A stretch of 32,764 bases of DNA from contig PLTD01000045.1 of NCBI GenBank assembly GCA_003165335.1, positions 5,387-38,150 of the forward strand. The letters are read 5' to 3'. The DNA comes from Rhodospirillales bacterium. Lineage in GTDB: Bacteria; Pseudomonadota; Alphaproteobacteria; BOG-932; Roseiterribacteraceae. Shown one piece after another: positions 1 through 8,305 of this stretch. Each line of letters begins with the position of its first letter. Position 1 is the first letter of the stretch. Below the pieces are notes generated by a model, which was not told the DNA's origin, did not search any database, and worked only from the letters and a program-made list of their open reading frames with translations. The translations under genes and the position numbers were made by a program.

Positions 1-466
1 CGTTGCGCTCGAACTCGCGCTCGACATTTTCGTCGAAAGCCTCGGGCGTCCCGAAATAATCGACCATTACCGAATGGTCGATGACCAGGTCGACGGTCGA
101 AAGCGGGTTGATCCGGGCCGGGTCGCTGCCCAGCCTTTCAATCGCCTTACGCATGGCCGCCAGATCGGCGACGGCGGGTACACCCGTAAAATCCTGCATC
201 AGCACCCGCGCCGGTCGATAAGCGATCTCACGATCGCTGCTGCGGGTCTTCAGCCATTCTGCGACAGCCTTCACGTCATCGACAGAAACTGTCCGCCCAT
301 CTTCATAACGGAGGAGGTTTTCCAGCAGCACTTTCAGCGAAAATGGCAAGCGCGCCACGTCGCCGATATGAGCCTGCGCGGCCTCTAAACTGAAATAGTC
401 GTATTTGGCGCCGTCGACGGTGAGCGTGCGGCGGGTTTTCAGCGTGTCTTTTCCGGTAATGCTCAC
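1..466 (-). CDS. acnA: Aconitate hydratase AcnA, N-terminal part (gene runs off left edge)
   Basis: Cytosolic [4Fe-4S] enzyme of the TCA cycle that isomerises citrate to isocitrate. About 155 N-terminal residues are visible when the minus strand is translated from the GTG at 466. They show the AcnA/IRP-type opening: SITGKDTL, then YDYFSL, LPFSLKVLLENLLRYEDG, RVLMQDFTGVPA and VDLVIDHSVMVDYFG, ending in EREFERN at the edge. The in-frame stop at 479-481 and lack of an ATG make the GTG the likely start; its only ribosome-site-like sequence is AAAGG about 9 nt upstream. The [4Fe-4S] cysteines and the catalytic C-terminal domain lie outside the window. Divergent from the ccm operon. Confidence 0.96.
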   Translation of the reverse strand, partial: MSITGKDTLKTRRTLTVDGAKYDYFSLEAAQAHIGDVARLPFSLKVLLENLLRYEDGRTVSVDDVKAVAEWLKTRSSDREIAYRPARVLMQDFTGVPAVADLAAMRKAIERLGSDPARINPLSTVDLVIDHSVMVDYFGTPEAFDENVEREFERN

Positions 467-527
467 AGGAGGGTGCCTTTATCGCAGAGGGCCGGTCGCC
501 GGCCGATTCAATCGAATGGGATGGGGT

Positions 528-556
528 GATCTAACCTAGTTTGACAAGCCGATCAA
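528..556 (-). promoter_or_regulatory. Candidate acnA promoter
   Basis: Read on the minus strand, TTGATC (551-556), a 17-nt spacer and TAGATC (528-533) lie about 60 nt before the acnA start. A plus-strand TTGACA (541-546) overlaps it and could serve the divergent lipoprotein-ccm operon, but its -10 (TTTGTA or TTGTAG near 564-570) is poor. This is a motif match by eye only. Confidence 0.3.
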
Positions 557-682
557 ACATGGCTTTGTAGCTTCAAGAGAGGACATGATGTCGCCCGTTC
601 TCGGAAATTGCCGAATAATCCGGTTCAAATAGAGTACTCCTCTCCGACACCGGGCAAAATCGTTCCGGGAGGAGGTTTTCGC

Positions 683-1159
683 TTGTATAGATTGCCCCGC
701 GCCGCGACCCTTGTCCTTATGTCCCTGCTGTCTGCCTGTGCGATGCCGCAAAGCGTAAGACCGACGACTGCATTAAGTGCTGCGTCTTCCGATTCTCCAG
801 CCCAGACCACCGAGCCGCCGATGACAACCGATAGCGTCCCAAAGCTAAGCCTCGAGGAAGAGCGTAAACTACTTGCCCCATACCGAGCAAAAATCGACGC
901 TTTGGATTCGCAGATCGTCACCCTGCTGGGCGAACGTTTCGACGTGGTACGCGACGTTGCGGCGCTGAAGGCCGAGCACGGAATTCAGCCGATTCTTCCC
1001 GATCGCATCGAAGAGGTGGTGCAGCGGGCCCGCGCCAAAGCTGAGAAAGCCGGTGTCGATCCCAAGCTCGTCGAGCAGATATATCGGATCATGATCGACG
1101 CTGCCTGCCGCTTGGAAGAAAACTACAGCCACGCCCATGAGGCCAAGACGCCGCGATGA
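683..1159 (+). CDS. Predicted chorismate mutase (AroQ fold) lipoprotein
   Basis: A 158-residue protein. The start is taken as TTG at 683 because a strong AGGAGG sits 7 nt upstream and because translation from there gives a clean lipoprotein signal: basic n-region, hydrophobic core, lipobox LSAC with Cys19. A Thr/Ser/Pro-rich linker follows, then a single AroQ-type helical domain from about residue 62 (PYRAKIDALDSQIVTLLGER, VAALKAEHG, DRIEEVVQRAR, IYRIMIDAAC). The Arg, Lys and Asp/Arg positions that bind chorismate in this fold appear present. The family converts chorismate to prephenate; some members are periplasmic, and some are isochorismate-pyruvate lyases. The stop overlaps the ccmA start (ATGA), so it is translationally coupled to heme export. 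The fold is fairly sure; substrate and role are inferred. Confidence 0.8.
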   Translation: MYRLPRAATLVLMSLLSACAMPQSVRPTTALSAASSDSPAQTTEPPMTTDSVPKLSLEEERKLLAPYRAKIDALDSQIVTLLGERFDVVRDVAALKAEHGIQPILPDRIEEVVQRARAKAEKAGVDPKLVEQIYRIMIDAACRLEENYSHAHEAKTPR

Positions 1160-1803
1160 CTGGTTTGGTCGGCATTCGCCTGTCCTGCAGGCGCAGCGAG
1201 CGTGTTGTCTTTACCAGGCTCGACTTCTCGATCGAATCCGGCGGCGCCCTATTGCTGAGCGGGCCGAACGGAAGCGGCAAATCCAGCCTGCTGCGGCTGA
1301 TAGCCGGATTGATCAAGCCTTTCACCGGTCATTTGGAATATGAGGGTACACGGCTACAAGACGATCCGGCACGCCACCGGGAGATCATCGCCTATCTGGG
1401 CCACCAGGACGCCGTAAAGTCGATGCTGACCGTGGGCGAAAGTACGCGCTTCTGGGCCGGCTTATATGACCATCCGAGCGACGCACATGCGGCGATGGCG
1501 GCGATGGGCCTGAGCGACCTAGCCGATACTCCGGGCAGATTTCTATCCTCGGGCCAGCGTCGTCGGGCAGCGCTTGCGCGCGTCATCGCTGGCGGTACGC
1601 CCGTTTGGCTTTTGGACGAACCGACGGTCGGGCTGGATGCCAAGTCGATAGCCGCGCTCGAGTCCGCTTTGGCGGCCCACCGCATGCGCGGGGGGATCGT
1701 TCTGGCCGCGACTCACGCCCCGATCGCCCTTCCCGGTGCGGCTGAATTGAACCTCGCTGAGTTTGAACCTCAGGGATTCTTAGACGACGCGGACGCCGCA
1801 TGA
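1156..1803 (+). CDS. ccmA: Heme exporter ATP-binding protein CcmA
   Basis: ATPase subunit of the CcmABCD complex, which releases heme-loaded CcmE for cytochrome c assembly. 215 residues, normal for CcmA. Walker A GPNGSGKSS is at 36-44, followed by the Q-loop region (YLGHQDAVK, as is typical of CcmA), ABC signature LSSGQRRRAALAR and Walker B VWLLDEPTVGLD, with the switch His in AATHAP. It overlaps the upstream lipoprotein gene and downstream ccmB by four bases each, so expression is coupled. Cytoplasmic face of the inner membrane. Confidence 0.97.
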   Translation: MTGLVGIRLSCRRSERVVFTRLDFSIESGGALLLSGPNGSGKSSLLRLIAGLIKPFTGHLEYEGTRLQDDPARHREIIAYLGHQDAVKSMLTVGESTRFWAGLYDHPSDAHAAMAAMGLSDLADTPGRFLSSGQRRRAALARVIAGGTPVWLLDEPTVGLDAKSIAALESALAAHRMRGGIVLAATHAPIALPGAAELNLAEFEPQGFLDDADAA

Positions 1804-2465
1804 GCGCCATGCTCCGTCTCTTCGCGCACGATCTCAAGCTGCAGCTGCGGCTCGGGTCCGACTTGATCGCGCCCGTCGCCTTTTTTGTATTGGCCACGTT
1901 GCTGGTGCCGCTCGGTGTTGGGCCCGAACCGAATCTTTTGACTAGGCTTGCGCCCGGTATGATTTGGGTGACGGCGCTATTGGCAACGCTTCTGGCCCTC
2001 GATCGGCTTTTCCAGCGGGACTTCGAAGATGGAACACTCGACTTGCTGGCTCTGGCGCCGTTGCCGCTAGAAGCGATTGTCCTGGCCAAGGTAGCGGCAC
2101 ACTGGGTGACGACGGGCCTACCTCTGTTGATTGCCGCCCCTGTGCTCGGGTTGATGCTTCGGCTCGACCACGGCAGTTATGTCACCTTGGAAGTCAGCCT
2201 TTTATTGGGGACGCCGGTGCTCAGTATGGTCGGTGCTTTCGGCGCGGCAGTCACTTTAGGCGCTCGCAGAGGCGGAGCATTGTTAGCGCTATTGGTTTTG
2301 CCGCTTTATGTTCCCATACTGATTTTTGCAACGAGCGCGATAGGCGCTGCGGGGGAAGGTCTGTCGCCTAGGCCGCATTTATTGCTGTTGGCGAGCTTTT
2401 TCGTCGCAGGGCTTGTGCTCGTTCCGTTTGCCGCCGCCGCCGCGTTGAGGAACGCCCTGGAATGA
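1800..2465 (+). CDS. ccmB: Heme exporter permease CcmB
   Basis: Inner-membrane subunit of the CcmABCD complex. 221 residues with about six hydrophobic segments and the CcmB-typical stretches RLAPGMIWVTALLATLLALD, FEDGTLDLLALAPLPLE and GARRGGALLALLVLPLYVPI. The ATG overlaps the ccmA stop and its own stop overlaps ccmC, both as ATGA. Length and motif order match the family. Confidence 0.96.
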   Translation: MSAMLRLFAHDLKLQLRLGSDLIAPVAFFVLATLLVPLGVGPEPNLLTRLAPGMIWVTALLATLLALDRLFQRDFEDGTLDLLALAPLPLEAIVLAKVAAHWVTTGLPLLIAAPVLGLMLRLDHGSYVTLEVSLLLGTPVLSMVGAFGAAVTLGARRGGALLALLVLPLYVPILIFATSAIGAAGEGLSPRPHLLLLASFFVAGLVLVPFAAAAALRNALE

Positions 2466-3205
2466 CGACCGCTCGAATTCCCCTGTTGCATCGTTACGCC
2501 AACCCCGCTGCCTTCGGCCGGCTGGCGGCAAAGGTCCTGCCCTGGACCACGGCCCTGGCGATTTTGTTGCTGGGGCTCGGTAGCTATTTTGCATTGTTCG
2601 CCTCGCCTCCCGACTACCAGCAAGGGGAGTCGGTGCGGATTATGTATGTCCATGTTCCGGCAGCGATCATGTCCGAGGTCGTTTATGGAATGATGGCCGC
2701 CGCTGCTGTCGCGGGTATCATTTGGAAGCACGCCTTGGCCGATCTCTTTGTTAAGGCCGCAGCACCCCTGGGCGCAGCCTTCACCTTTGTGTGCCTGGTG
2801 GCCGGCTCTCTCTGGGGAAAGCCAATGTGGGGCGCCTGGTGGGTATGGGATGCGCGGCTGACGTCCGAACTGATCTTGTTCTTCCTCTATCTCGGCTATC
2901 TTGCGCTGGTCGACGCCTTCGACGACCCGCAACGCGGCCTGAGAGCAGGCGCGATCCTGGTGTTGGTCGGTGTGGTGGACCTGCCGATCATCAAATTCTC
3001 GGTCGATTGGTGGAATACGCTGCACCAACCCGCCAGTTTGATGACGCTATCGGGTCCGAAGGTCGACCCCAGCATGCTGCTACCTCTCATGCTCATGATC
3101 GGCGGATTTATGGCCTTTTTTGTATCGGTTGTCGTACTGCGGCTCGAAAGTGAATTACTGGCCCGGCGCATTCGCGCATGGCGCACGGCCACGAGCGAGG
3201 AATAG
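2462..3205 (+). CDS. ccmC: Heme ABC transporter permease / heme handling protein CcmC
   Basis: Inner-membrane protein of the heme handling protein (WWD) superfamily that presents heme to CcmE in the periplasm. 247 residues, six predicted membrane segments. The tryptophan-rich signature is WGAWWVWDARLTSELILF. Candidate axial histidines lie in the loops before and after it (MYVHVPAAIMSE and WWNTLHQPASL). Overlaps ccmB by four bases; about 60 nt separate it from ccmD. Confidence 0.97.
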   Translation: MTTARIPLLHRYANPAAFGRLAAKVLPWTTALAILLLGLGSYFALFASPPDYQQGESVRIMYVHVPAAIMSEVVYGMMAAAAVAGIIWKHALADLFVKAAAPLGAAFTFVCLVAGSLWGKPMWGAWWVWDARLTSELILFFLYLGYLALVDAFDDPQRGLRAGAILVLVGVVDLPIIKFSVDWWNTLHQPASLMTLSGPKVDPSMLLPLMLMIGGFMAFFVSVVVLRLESELLARRIRAWRTATSEE

Positions 3206-3266
3206 ATCGCATGCCGCATTGTCTCAGGCATGGAACCGTTATAGCTAAGCGGCTAAGAGTAGGCTC

Positions 3267-3461
3267 GTGATCGACTTTACAACCTTTTTCTCAATGGGCG
3301 GCTATGGTGCCTATGTTTGGCCTGCTTACGGCCTGACGGCGCTTGCCTTTGCGGGAATGCTCGGCTGGACCCTGCTGACTCTCAAGTCACGGCGCCGCGA
3401 AGAACAGGCATTGTCCGCCGCCGGTCGGAACAAACGTTCCCGCCGTGGGGTCAAATCGTGA
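3267..3461 (+). CDS. ccmD: Heme exporter protein CcmD
   Basis: Small inner-membrane subunit that stabilises the CcmABC-CcmE complex. 64 residues from a GTG start: a short N-terminus containing the family-typical FSMGGYGAYVWPAYG, one transmembrane helix, then a strongly basic cytoplasmic tail (SRRREE, NKRSRRG). The start follows a weak purine-rich site. The stop overlaps the ccmE GTG start. Confidence 0.92.
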   Translation: MIDFTTFFSMGGYGAYVWPAYGLTALAFAGMLGWTLLTLKSRRREEQALSAAGRNKRSRRGVKS

Positions 3462-3916
3462 CAAGACGCGGCAAACGACGCCTGCAAGCCTTGATGCTGG
3501 GCATGCTTGGGCTCGGCGTTGCTACCGCACTGGCGCTCACCGCGTTCAGGGATAATCTTGTGTTCTTCTATAGCCCCAGCGATGTTGCCGCGGACCACAT
3601 CAACCCCGGCCGAACATTTCGGCTTGGCGGCATGGTTGAAAAGGATAGCGTAAAGCACGAGGGCGACGTTACCGAATTTCGCGTTACCGACATGGCAAAG
3701 ACAATCGGAGTCACCTATCGCGGCCAGCTACCCGACCTGTTTCGCGAGGGCCAGGGCGTTGTGACCGAGGGCACGCTAGACCCAGACGGCAAGTTCGTCG
3801 CTCGAGAGGTTTTAGCCAAGCACGACGAGAAATACATGCCGCCTGAGGTTGCAAACGCCCTTAAGCGCGCCGGCGAACAGCAGCACAGCACAAATACGCT
3901 GGTGGAAAAACCATGA
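3458..3916 (+). CDS. ccmE: Periplasmic heme chaperone CcmE
   Basis: Binds heme covalently and passes it to the CcmFH ligase. The GTG at 3458, overlapping the ccmD stop, is chosen because it gives a normal 152-residue CcmE with a basic N-terminus (TRRGKRRLQ), one membrane anchor at about 10-30 and an OB-fold beta domain (TFRLGGMVEKDSV, FREGQGVVTEG). The heme-binding motif AKHDEKYMPP carries His122 and Tyr126, the expected HxxxY residues. The frame stays open further upstream, but that stretch reads over ccmD and is not family-like. Confidence 0.96.
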   Translation: MTRRGKRRLQALMLGMLGLGVATALALTAFRDNLVFFYSPSDVAADHINPGRTFRLGGMVEKDSVKHEGDVTEFRVTDMAKTIGVTYRGQLPDLFREGQGVVTEGTLDPDGKFVAREVLAKHDEKYMPPEVANALKRAGEQQHSTNTLVEKP

Positions 3917-5907
3917 TCCCCGAACTCGGCCAATTCGCACTGGTGCTGGCAGCGCTGGTCGCACTCGCTCAATCGACCGTGCCCTTGGTTGGTGCCGCGC
4001 GGGGCAACAGCCGATGGATGTCGCTCGGCGCATCGGCCGCGATCCTGCAATGTGCGTTGATCGTGCTCGGCTTTCTCGTATTGGCATACGAACATATTGT
4101 ATCTGATTTCACCGTCGAAAATGTGGTTCAGAACAGCTTTGCTGCCATGCCGCTGCTCTACAAGATCACCGGCGTGTGGGGAAACCACGAAGGGTCGATG
4201 CTGCTGTGGGTCATGATACTCTCATTTTACGGAATGCTGATCGCTGTCTTCGGCAATAATCTGCCGCGCGGCCTGAAAGCGCGTGTCCTGGCGGTGCAGG
4301 GGATGATTGGCCTGGGGTTTCTGGTCTTCATCCTTGCGACCTCCGATCCCTTCGCACGCATTATCGACCCTCCGGTCGATGGCGAAGGTTTGAACCCGCT
4401 TTTGCAGGACCCTGGCCTCGCCTTCCATCCACCGTTTCTCTATCTGGGCTATGTCGGCTTTTCGGTCGCTTTTTCATTTGCCGTCGCAGCTTTGATCGAG
4501 GGCAGAGTCGATCCGGCCTGGGCTCGCTGGGTCAGGCCCTGGACTCTGGCTGCTTGGTCGGCCCTGACACTGGGCGTCGCGATGGGGTCTTGGTGGGCCT
4601 ATTACACGCTTGGCTGGGGCGGCTGGTGGGGCTGGGACCCGGTCGAAAACGCCTCGCTAATGCCATGGCTGGCTGGAACAGCACTACTCCATTCCGCTAT
4701 TGTCGTGGAGAAGCGAGATGCGCTGAAAAGCTGGACAATACTGCTGGCCATCCTCACCTTCAGCCTCTCGCTGATCGGCACATTCTTGGTCCGGTCTGGC
4801 CTGACTACCAGCGTGCATTCCTTCGCACTTGATCCGGCCCGCGGCATTTTTGTTCTCGGCCTGCTGGTCGCCGCGACCGGCGGGGCGTTGACACTGTATG
4901 CGATCCGGGCACCCTCGCTCAAAATGGGCGGTCTGTTCCAGCCGATCAGCCGCGAAGGCGGGCTGATTCTCAACAATCTCCTCCTGACGACAATGTGCGC
5001 GACTGTGTTCATCGGCACGTTGTATCCGATGTTTCTCAACGCACTGACCGGACGCACGGTTTCCGTCGGACCGCCATTCTTCAACGCTACCTTCCTGCCA
5101 CTGGCCGTACCGCTTGTCGCGGCGGTGGGCGTCGGGCCGCTACTCGCCTGGAAGCGCGGCGATCTTTTAGGGGCGCTCGGCCGGCTCAAATTCGCCGGGG
5201 CGGCAGCATTCGTCGTCGCCTTGGCCGTCTATTATCTGCATAACGGCGGACCCGTATTGGCAATTCCGGCCTTGATCGGTGCCGTCTGGCTGGTGGGCTC
5301 GTCGATCACCGAGGTTGCCGAACGGGTCAAGCTTGGTCAGGTTCCGCTCAGTCACAGTGCAGCACGCGCGGCAGCCCTTCCAAGGTCAGCTTGGGGTACA
5401 GCGCTCGCTCATGCTGGGCTCGGCGTCATGATCGCGGGCATGACCGGGACCGCCCTATGGACCCAGGAACGAATTCAGGCGATGGCGCCGGGCGACACAG
5501 TCGAGTTGGCCGGATATCAAGTTCGGTTGGATGGCGTCGGTCCCGTCAAAGGGCCGAATTACGATGCCCAGCGCGCATCCTTCACCGTAACAGACAGTGG
5601 CAAACTGGTCGCCGTACTCAGGCCTGAGCGACGGATCGTCCATCCACAGGAACAGGCGGTTACAAACATCGGCATTCGTACGAATTTCTTCGCCGATATA
5701 TATGCGGTAATCGGTGAACCCGATCCGGCGCGGCCCGGCGCCTATGTCACCCGACTTTACGATCATCCTCTGGTGCCTTGGATTTGGGTCGGGGCCGTAA
5801 TTATGGTGCTGGGGGGCATTGTATCCCTCACTGACCGCAGATTGCGTGTCGGAGCGCCATCACGCCGATCGATAGGACTCACCGATGCCGCTCTGACGGC
5901 AGAATAG
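3913..5907 (+). CDS. ccmF: Heme lyase CcmF
   Basis: Large polytopic inner-membrane protein (664 residues, normal length) that with CcmH attaches heme to apocytochrome c CxxCH motifs. The tryptophan-rich WWD signature is GWGGWWGWDPVENASLMPWL, preceded by WGNHEGSMLLWV, both hallmarks of CcmF/NrfE. Other conserved blocks are HPPFLYLGYVGFSVAFSFA and SLSLIGTFLVRSGLTTSVHS. The large periplasmic domain is near the C-terminus (about residues 515-620), followed by a final membrane helix. Starts in an ATGA overlap with ccmE. Confidence 0.98.
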   Translation: MIPELGQFALVLAALVALAQSTVPLVGAARGNSRWMSLGASAAILQCALIVLGFLVLAYEHIVSDFTVENVVQNSFAAMPLLYKITGVWGNHEGSMLLWVMILSFYGMLIAVFGNNLPRGLKARVLAVQGMIGLGFLVFILATSDPFARIIDPPVDGEGLNPLLQDPGLAFHPPFLYLGYVGFSVAFSFAVAALIEGRVDPAWARWVRPWTLAAWSALTLGVAMGSWWAYYTLGWGGWWGWDPVENASLMPWLAGTALLHSAIVVEKRDALKSWTILLAILTFSLSLIGTFLVRSGLTTSVHSFALDPARGIFVLGLLVAATGGALTLYAIRAPSLKMGGLFQPISREGGLILNNLLLTTMCATVFIGTLYPMFLNALTGRTVSVGPPFFNATFLPLAVPLVAAVGVGPLLAWKRGDLLGALGRLKFAGAAAFVVALAVYYLHNGGPVLAIPALIGAVWLVGSSITEVAERVKLGQVPLSHSAARAAALPRSAWGTALAHAGLGVMIAGMTGTALWTQERIQAMAPGDTVELAGYQVRLDGVGPVKGPNYDAQRASFTVTDSGKLVAVLRPERRIVHPQEQAVTNIGIRTNFFADIYAVIGEPDPARPGAYVTRLYDHPLVPWIWVGAVIMVLGGIVSLTDRRLRVGAPSRRSIGLTDAALTAE

Positions 5908-5909
5908 AA

Positions 5910-6449
5910 ATGCGCAGGCTGATTTTTGCTACGCCGATTTTGGTGTTCGTCGGACTTGTCGTCTATTTCGCAACTCCTCTTTTGCGCGGAACGGATCCGT
6001 CCCTTATCCCTTCGCCGTTAATCGATAAGCCGGTTCCGACATTCGACCTCCCGCCTTTACCCGGCTACCCAAAGGGGCTCAGTTCCACAGAACTCAAGGG
6101 GCAGGTACAGATCGTCAATATATTCGCTTCCTGGTGCATACCTTGCCGAGCCGAAGCACCGGTCCTGATGGCGCTGGCTCAAAATACCCATGTTCCAATT
6201 CGTGGTATCGACCAGAAGGACCGTCCCGAGGACGCCTTGGAATATTTGAAGGAACTCGGGGACCCTTATACCTCGATCGGCATGGACAGTGACCGCCATG
6301 TTTCGATTGACTGGGGCGCGTACGGGGCGCCTGAAACCTTCATCGTCGATGCCGAAGGGCGAATTCGCTACAAGCAGGCCGCCCCGCTGACCCAAGCCGA
6401 TATACAGGACACGATCCTGCCGTTGCTCGAAAAGTTGGGCGCGAAATGA
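5910..6449 (+). CDS. ccmG: Thiol:disulfide interchange protein CcmG/DsbE
   Basis: Membrane-anchored periplasmic thioredoxin that reduces apocytochrome or CcmH thiols before heme attachment. 179 residues: an N-terminal anchor (residues 3-22), then a TlpA-like thioredoxin domain with active site ASWCIPCRAE (Cys76, Cys79) and the cis-Pro region GAYGAPETFIVD. Begins two bases after the ccmF stop and overlaps ccmH by four bases. Confidence 0.96.
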   Translation: MRRLIFATPILVFVGLVVYFATPLLRGTDPSLIPSPLIDKPVPTFDLPPLPGYPKGLSSTELKGQVQIVNIFASWCIPCRAEAPVLMALAQNTHVPIRGIDQKDRPEDALEYLKELGDPYTSIGMDSDRHVSIDWGAYGAPETFIVDAEGRIRYKQAAPLTQADIQDTILPLLEKLGAK

Positions 6450-6895
6450 AGAACCCGCTCGCTGTAGCTATGATCCTGCTTAGCCTCGCCGGTACAGCCG
6501 CTGCCGTCGAGCCCGATGAAATGCTGAAAGACCCTGCGCAGGAAGCACGTGCTGAGAATATCGGCCGGCAACTGCGGTGTCCGGTTTGTAAAACCGAATC
6601 GATAGAGGAGTCTGATGCGGACTTCACCAAAGACCTGCGTCGAGTCGTTCGTGAACAGGTCGCGGACGGCAAAAGCGACCGGGAAATCCTTGATTTCATG
6701 CATGCCCGCTACGGTGATTTCATTCTGCTGAGGCCGCCCTTCAAGCCTTCAACCTGGGCGCTTTGGCTGGCACCGCCTGCACTGCTGATCATAGGTGGGC
6801 TTTTTGCTTTTTTTGTGACCCGCCGAAGGCCGGCAATGGTCGAACCGGCGCCCTTGACGCCATCTGAACAAGCGGCTCTCGAGGCGTTAAAATGA
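6446..6895 (+). CDS. ccmH: Cytochrome c-type biogenesis protein CcmH
   Basis: Periplasm-facing thiol oxidoreductase subunit of the heme lyase. 149 residues: signal peptide (about 1-20), the family motif LRCPVCKTESI (Cys45, Cys48), a helical bundle (LRRVVREQVADGKSDREILDFMHARYGDFILLRPP) shown here as its recognisable parts around VREQVADGKSDREI, and a C-terminal transmembrane helix. This is the short form, with the TPR part encoded separately as ccmI just downstream (4-base overlap). Confidence 0.96.
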   Translation: MKNPLAVAMILLSLAGTAAAVEPDEMLKDPAQEARAENIGRQLRCPVCKTESIEESDADFTKDLRRVVREQVADGKSDREILDFMHARYGDFILLRPPFKPSTWALWLAPPALLIIGGLFAFFVTRRRPAMVEPAPLTPSEQAALEALK

Positions 6896-8283
6896 TCGGG
6901 TTCTGGATTGCGGCAGCGCTGCTGACCGCCGCCGTCGTCACTCTTCTGGCCAGGCCGTTGATGCGCAAGGCCGCTCCCATCGGCTCAGCGGGAACCGATC
7001 TTGCCGTCTATCGCGATCAATTGGCTGAACTTGAACGCGAACGGATGCGCGGCCTGGTCGAACCGGAACAAGCCGCATCGATGGAAACTGAGATCAGCAG
7101 GCGCATGTTGAACGCAGCGCGCGATACTCAGCCAGCCGAGGCGACGTCGAAGCCGTCGCATGCCCTCACCGCCATTATTGCAGTAATATTTCCTATCGCA
7201 GGATTGGCAATTTATTTGATGGTAGGTCAACCGGATTTGCCCGGATTGCCCTTAGCCGAGCGCAACGTCGCGGCAGGTCAGGACCCGGTCAAGGTCATGG
7301 CGGCTATCGATGAAATCAAAGGACGGCTGAGGCCGACGAAGGACGATCTCGACCGTTGGGTGATGGTAGCGGAGGCCTACGGTAAGTTGGGTCACCCGCG
7401 TGAAGCAGTCGAAACCTTTCGCACCGCCAAGCAGATCGCACCTGACGACGTCGGGATCAGCGCCGCGCTGGGTGAGGCCTTAATCGCAGCCGACGGTGGC
7501 GCTGTCGGTGAGGAGGCCAAAAAGCTTTTTCAATCGATTCCGCCCGACACCGATCCCAGCCCGGAAGCGCGCTACTACTTGGCGCTAGCGGCCGCCCAGG
7601 CTGGGGACATGAAAACCGCCCTCAGGGGCTGGCAATCTTTGCTTGCCGACTCGCCTGCAGACGCAAGCTGGATCGACCCGACGCGAGAGCGCATCGCGAG
7701 CGCCGCACAGGCGCTGGGCCTAGACCCGGCGAAGGAGACGCCGGAACCAAGGCCGGCTTCGGCGGCAGCGTCAGCCGATTCGGTGCCGCTGGAGGGCGGT
7801 CCGGAAACGCCCGAAGGCCAAGCCATAAAGCAAATGCCGCCCGACCAGCAGTCTCAGATGATCCAAGGCATGGTCGCGAAGTTGGCTACCAAGCTTCAGG
7901 TCAATCCCGATGACTCCGACGGCTGGCGCAGATTGGCCCGCGCATACGAGGTGATGGGCCAGAACGAAAAGGCGAAGGATGCTTTGGACCACGCAGCAGC
8001 AGCAGAGGCAAAGGCCGCCGCCGCAGTGCCACCTGCGGGTCCTATGCCGGACGCTCCCAGTAGCGCAGAAGGCCAGTCAATTCAAAAGATGGCGCCGGAC
8101 GAGCAAGCCCAAATGATCCGAGGAATGGTCGAGAAACTCGCAGCGAAATTGGAAGCGAGTCCCGACGATCCCGCCGGGTGGCGTCAATTGGCGCGGGCCT
8201 ACCAAGTACTAGGAGAAAAAGACAAGGCTGAAAATGCACTGGCCCGTGCGGCGGATGCAGAAGCGAAGGCACCCAAGCCTTAG
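6892..8283 (+). CDS. ccmI: Cytochrome c biogenesis TPR protein CcmI (CycH)
   Basis: Apocytochrome c chaperone that brings substrate to the CcmFH ligase. 463 residues: N-terminal membrane helix, coiled-coil (VYRDQLAELERERMRG, typical of CcmI), second membrane helix (about 88-108), then periplasmic TPR repeats (DLDRWVMVAEAYGKLG, EARYYLALAAAQAGD). The C-terminal third contains two tandem copies of a 69-residue TPR unit (codons at 7810-8016 and 8065-8271) joined by an Ala/Pro linker. Last gene of the ccm operon; its stop is 22 nt from the stop of a convergent gene, with no clear terminator between them. Confidence 0.94.
   Translation: MIGFWIAAALLTAAVVTLLARPLMRKAAPIGSAGTDLAVYRDQLAELERERMRGLVEPEQAASMETEISRRMLNAARDTQPAEATSKPSHALTAIIAVIFPIAGLAIYLMVGQPDLPGLPLAERNVAAGQDPVKVMAAIDEIKGRLRPTKDDLDRWVMVAEAYGKLGHPREAVETFRTAKQIAPDDVGISAALGEALIAADGGAVGEEAKKLFQSIPPDTDPSPEARYYLALAAAQAGDMKTALRGWQSLLADSPADASWIDPTRERIASAAQALGLDPAKETPEPRPASAAASADSVPLEGGPETPEGQAIKQMPPDQQSQMIQGMVAKLATKLQVNPDDSDGWRRLARAYEVMGQNEKAKDALDHAAAAEAKAAAAVPPAGPMPDAPSSAEGQSIQKMAPDEQAQMIRGMVEKLAAKLEASPDDPAGWRQLARAYQVLGEKDKAENALARAADAEAKAPKP
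7810..8271 (+). repeat. In-frame tandem duplication inside ccmI
   Basis: Codons at 7810-8016 and 8065-8271 encode two 69-residue units that align without gaps; by hand count 43 of 69 residues are identical. Shared blocks include EGQ, MVxKLAxKL, the PDD and GWR triplets, and LARAY. Each unit looks like a short leader plus one TPR. Confidence 0.85.
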
Positions 8284-8305
8284 GGGATGCACCAGATATT
8301 TCCCG

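Noticed and set aside
2306-3028. 240-codon minus-strand frame opposite ccmB and ccmC
   Set aside because: Shadow of two certain genes, low-complexity Gln/His/Arg composition.
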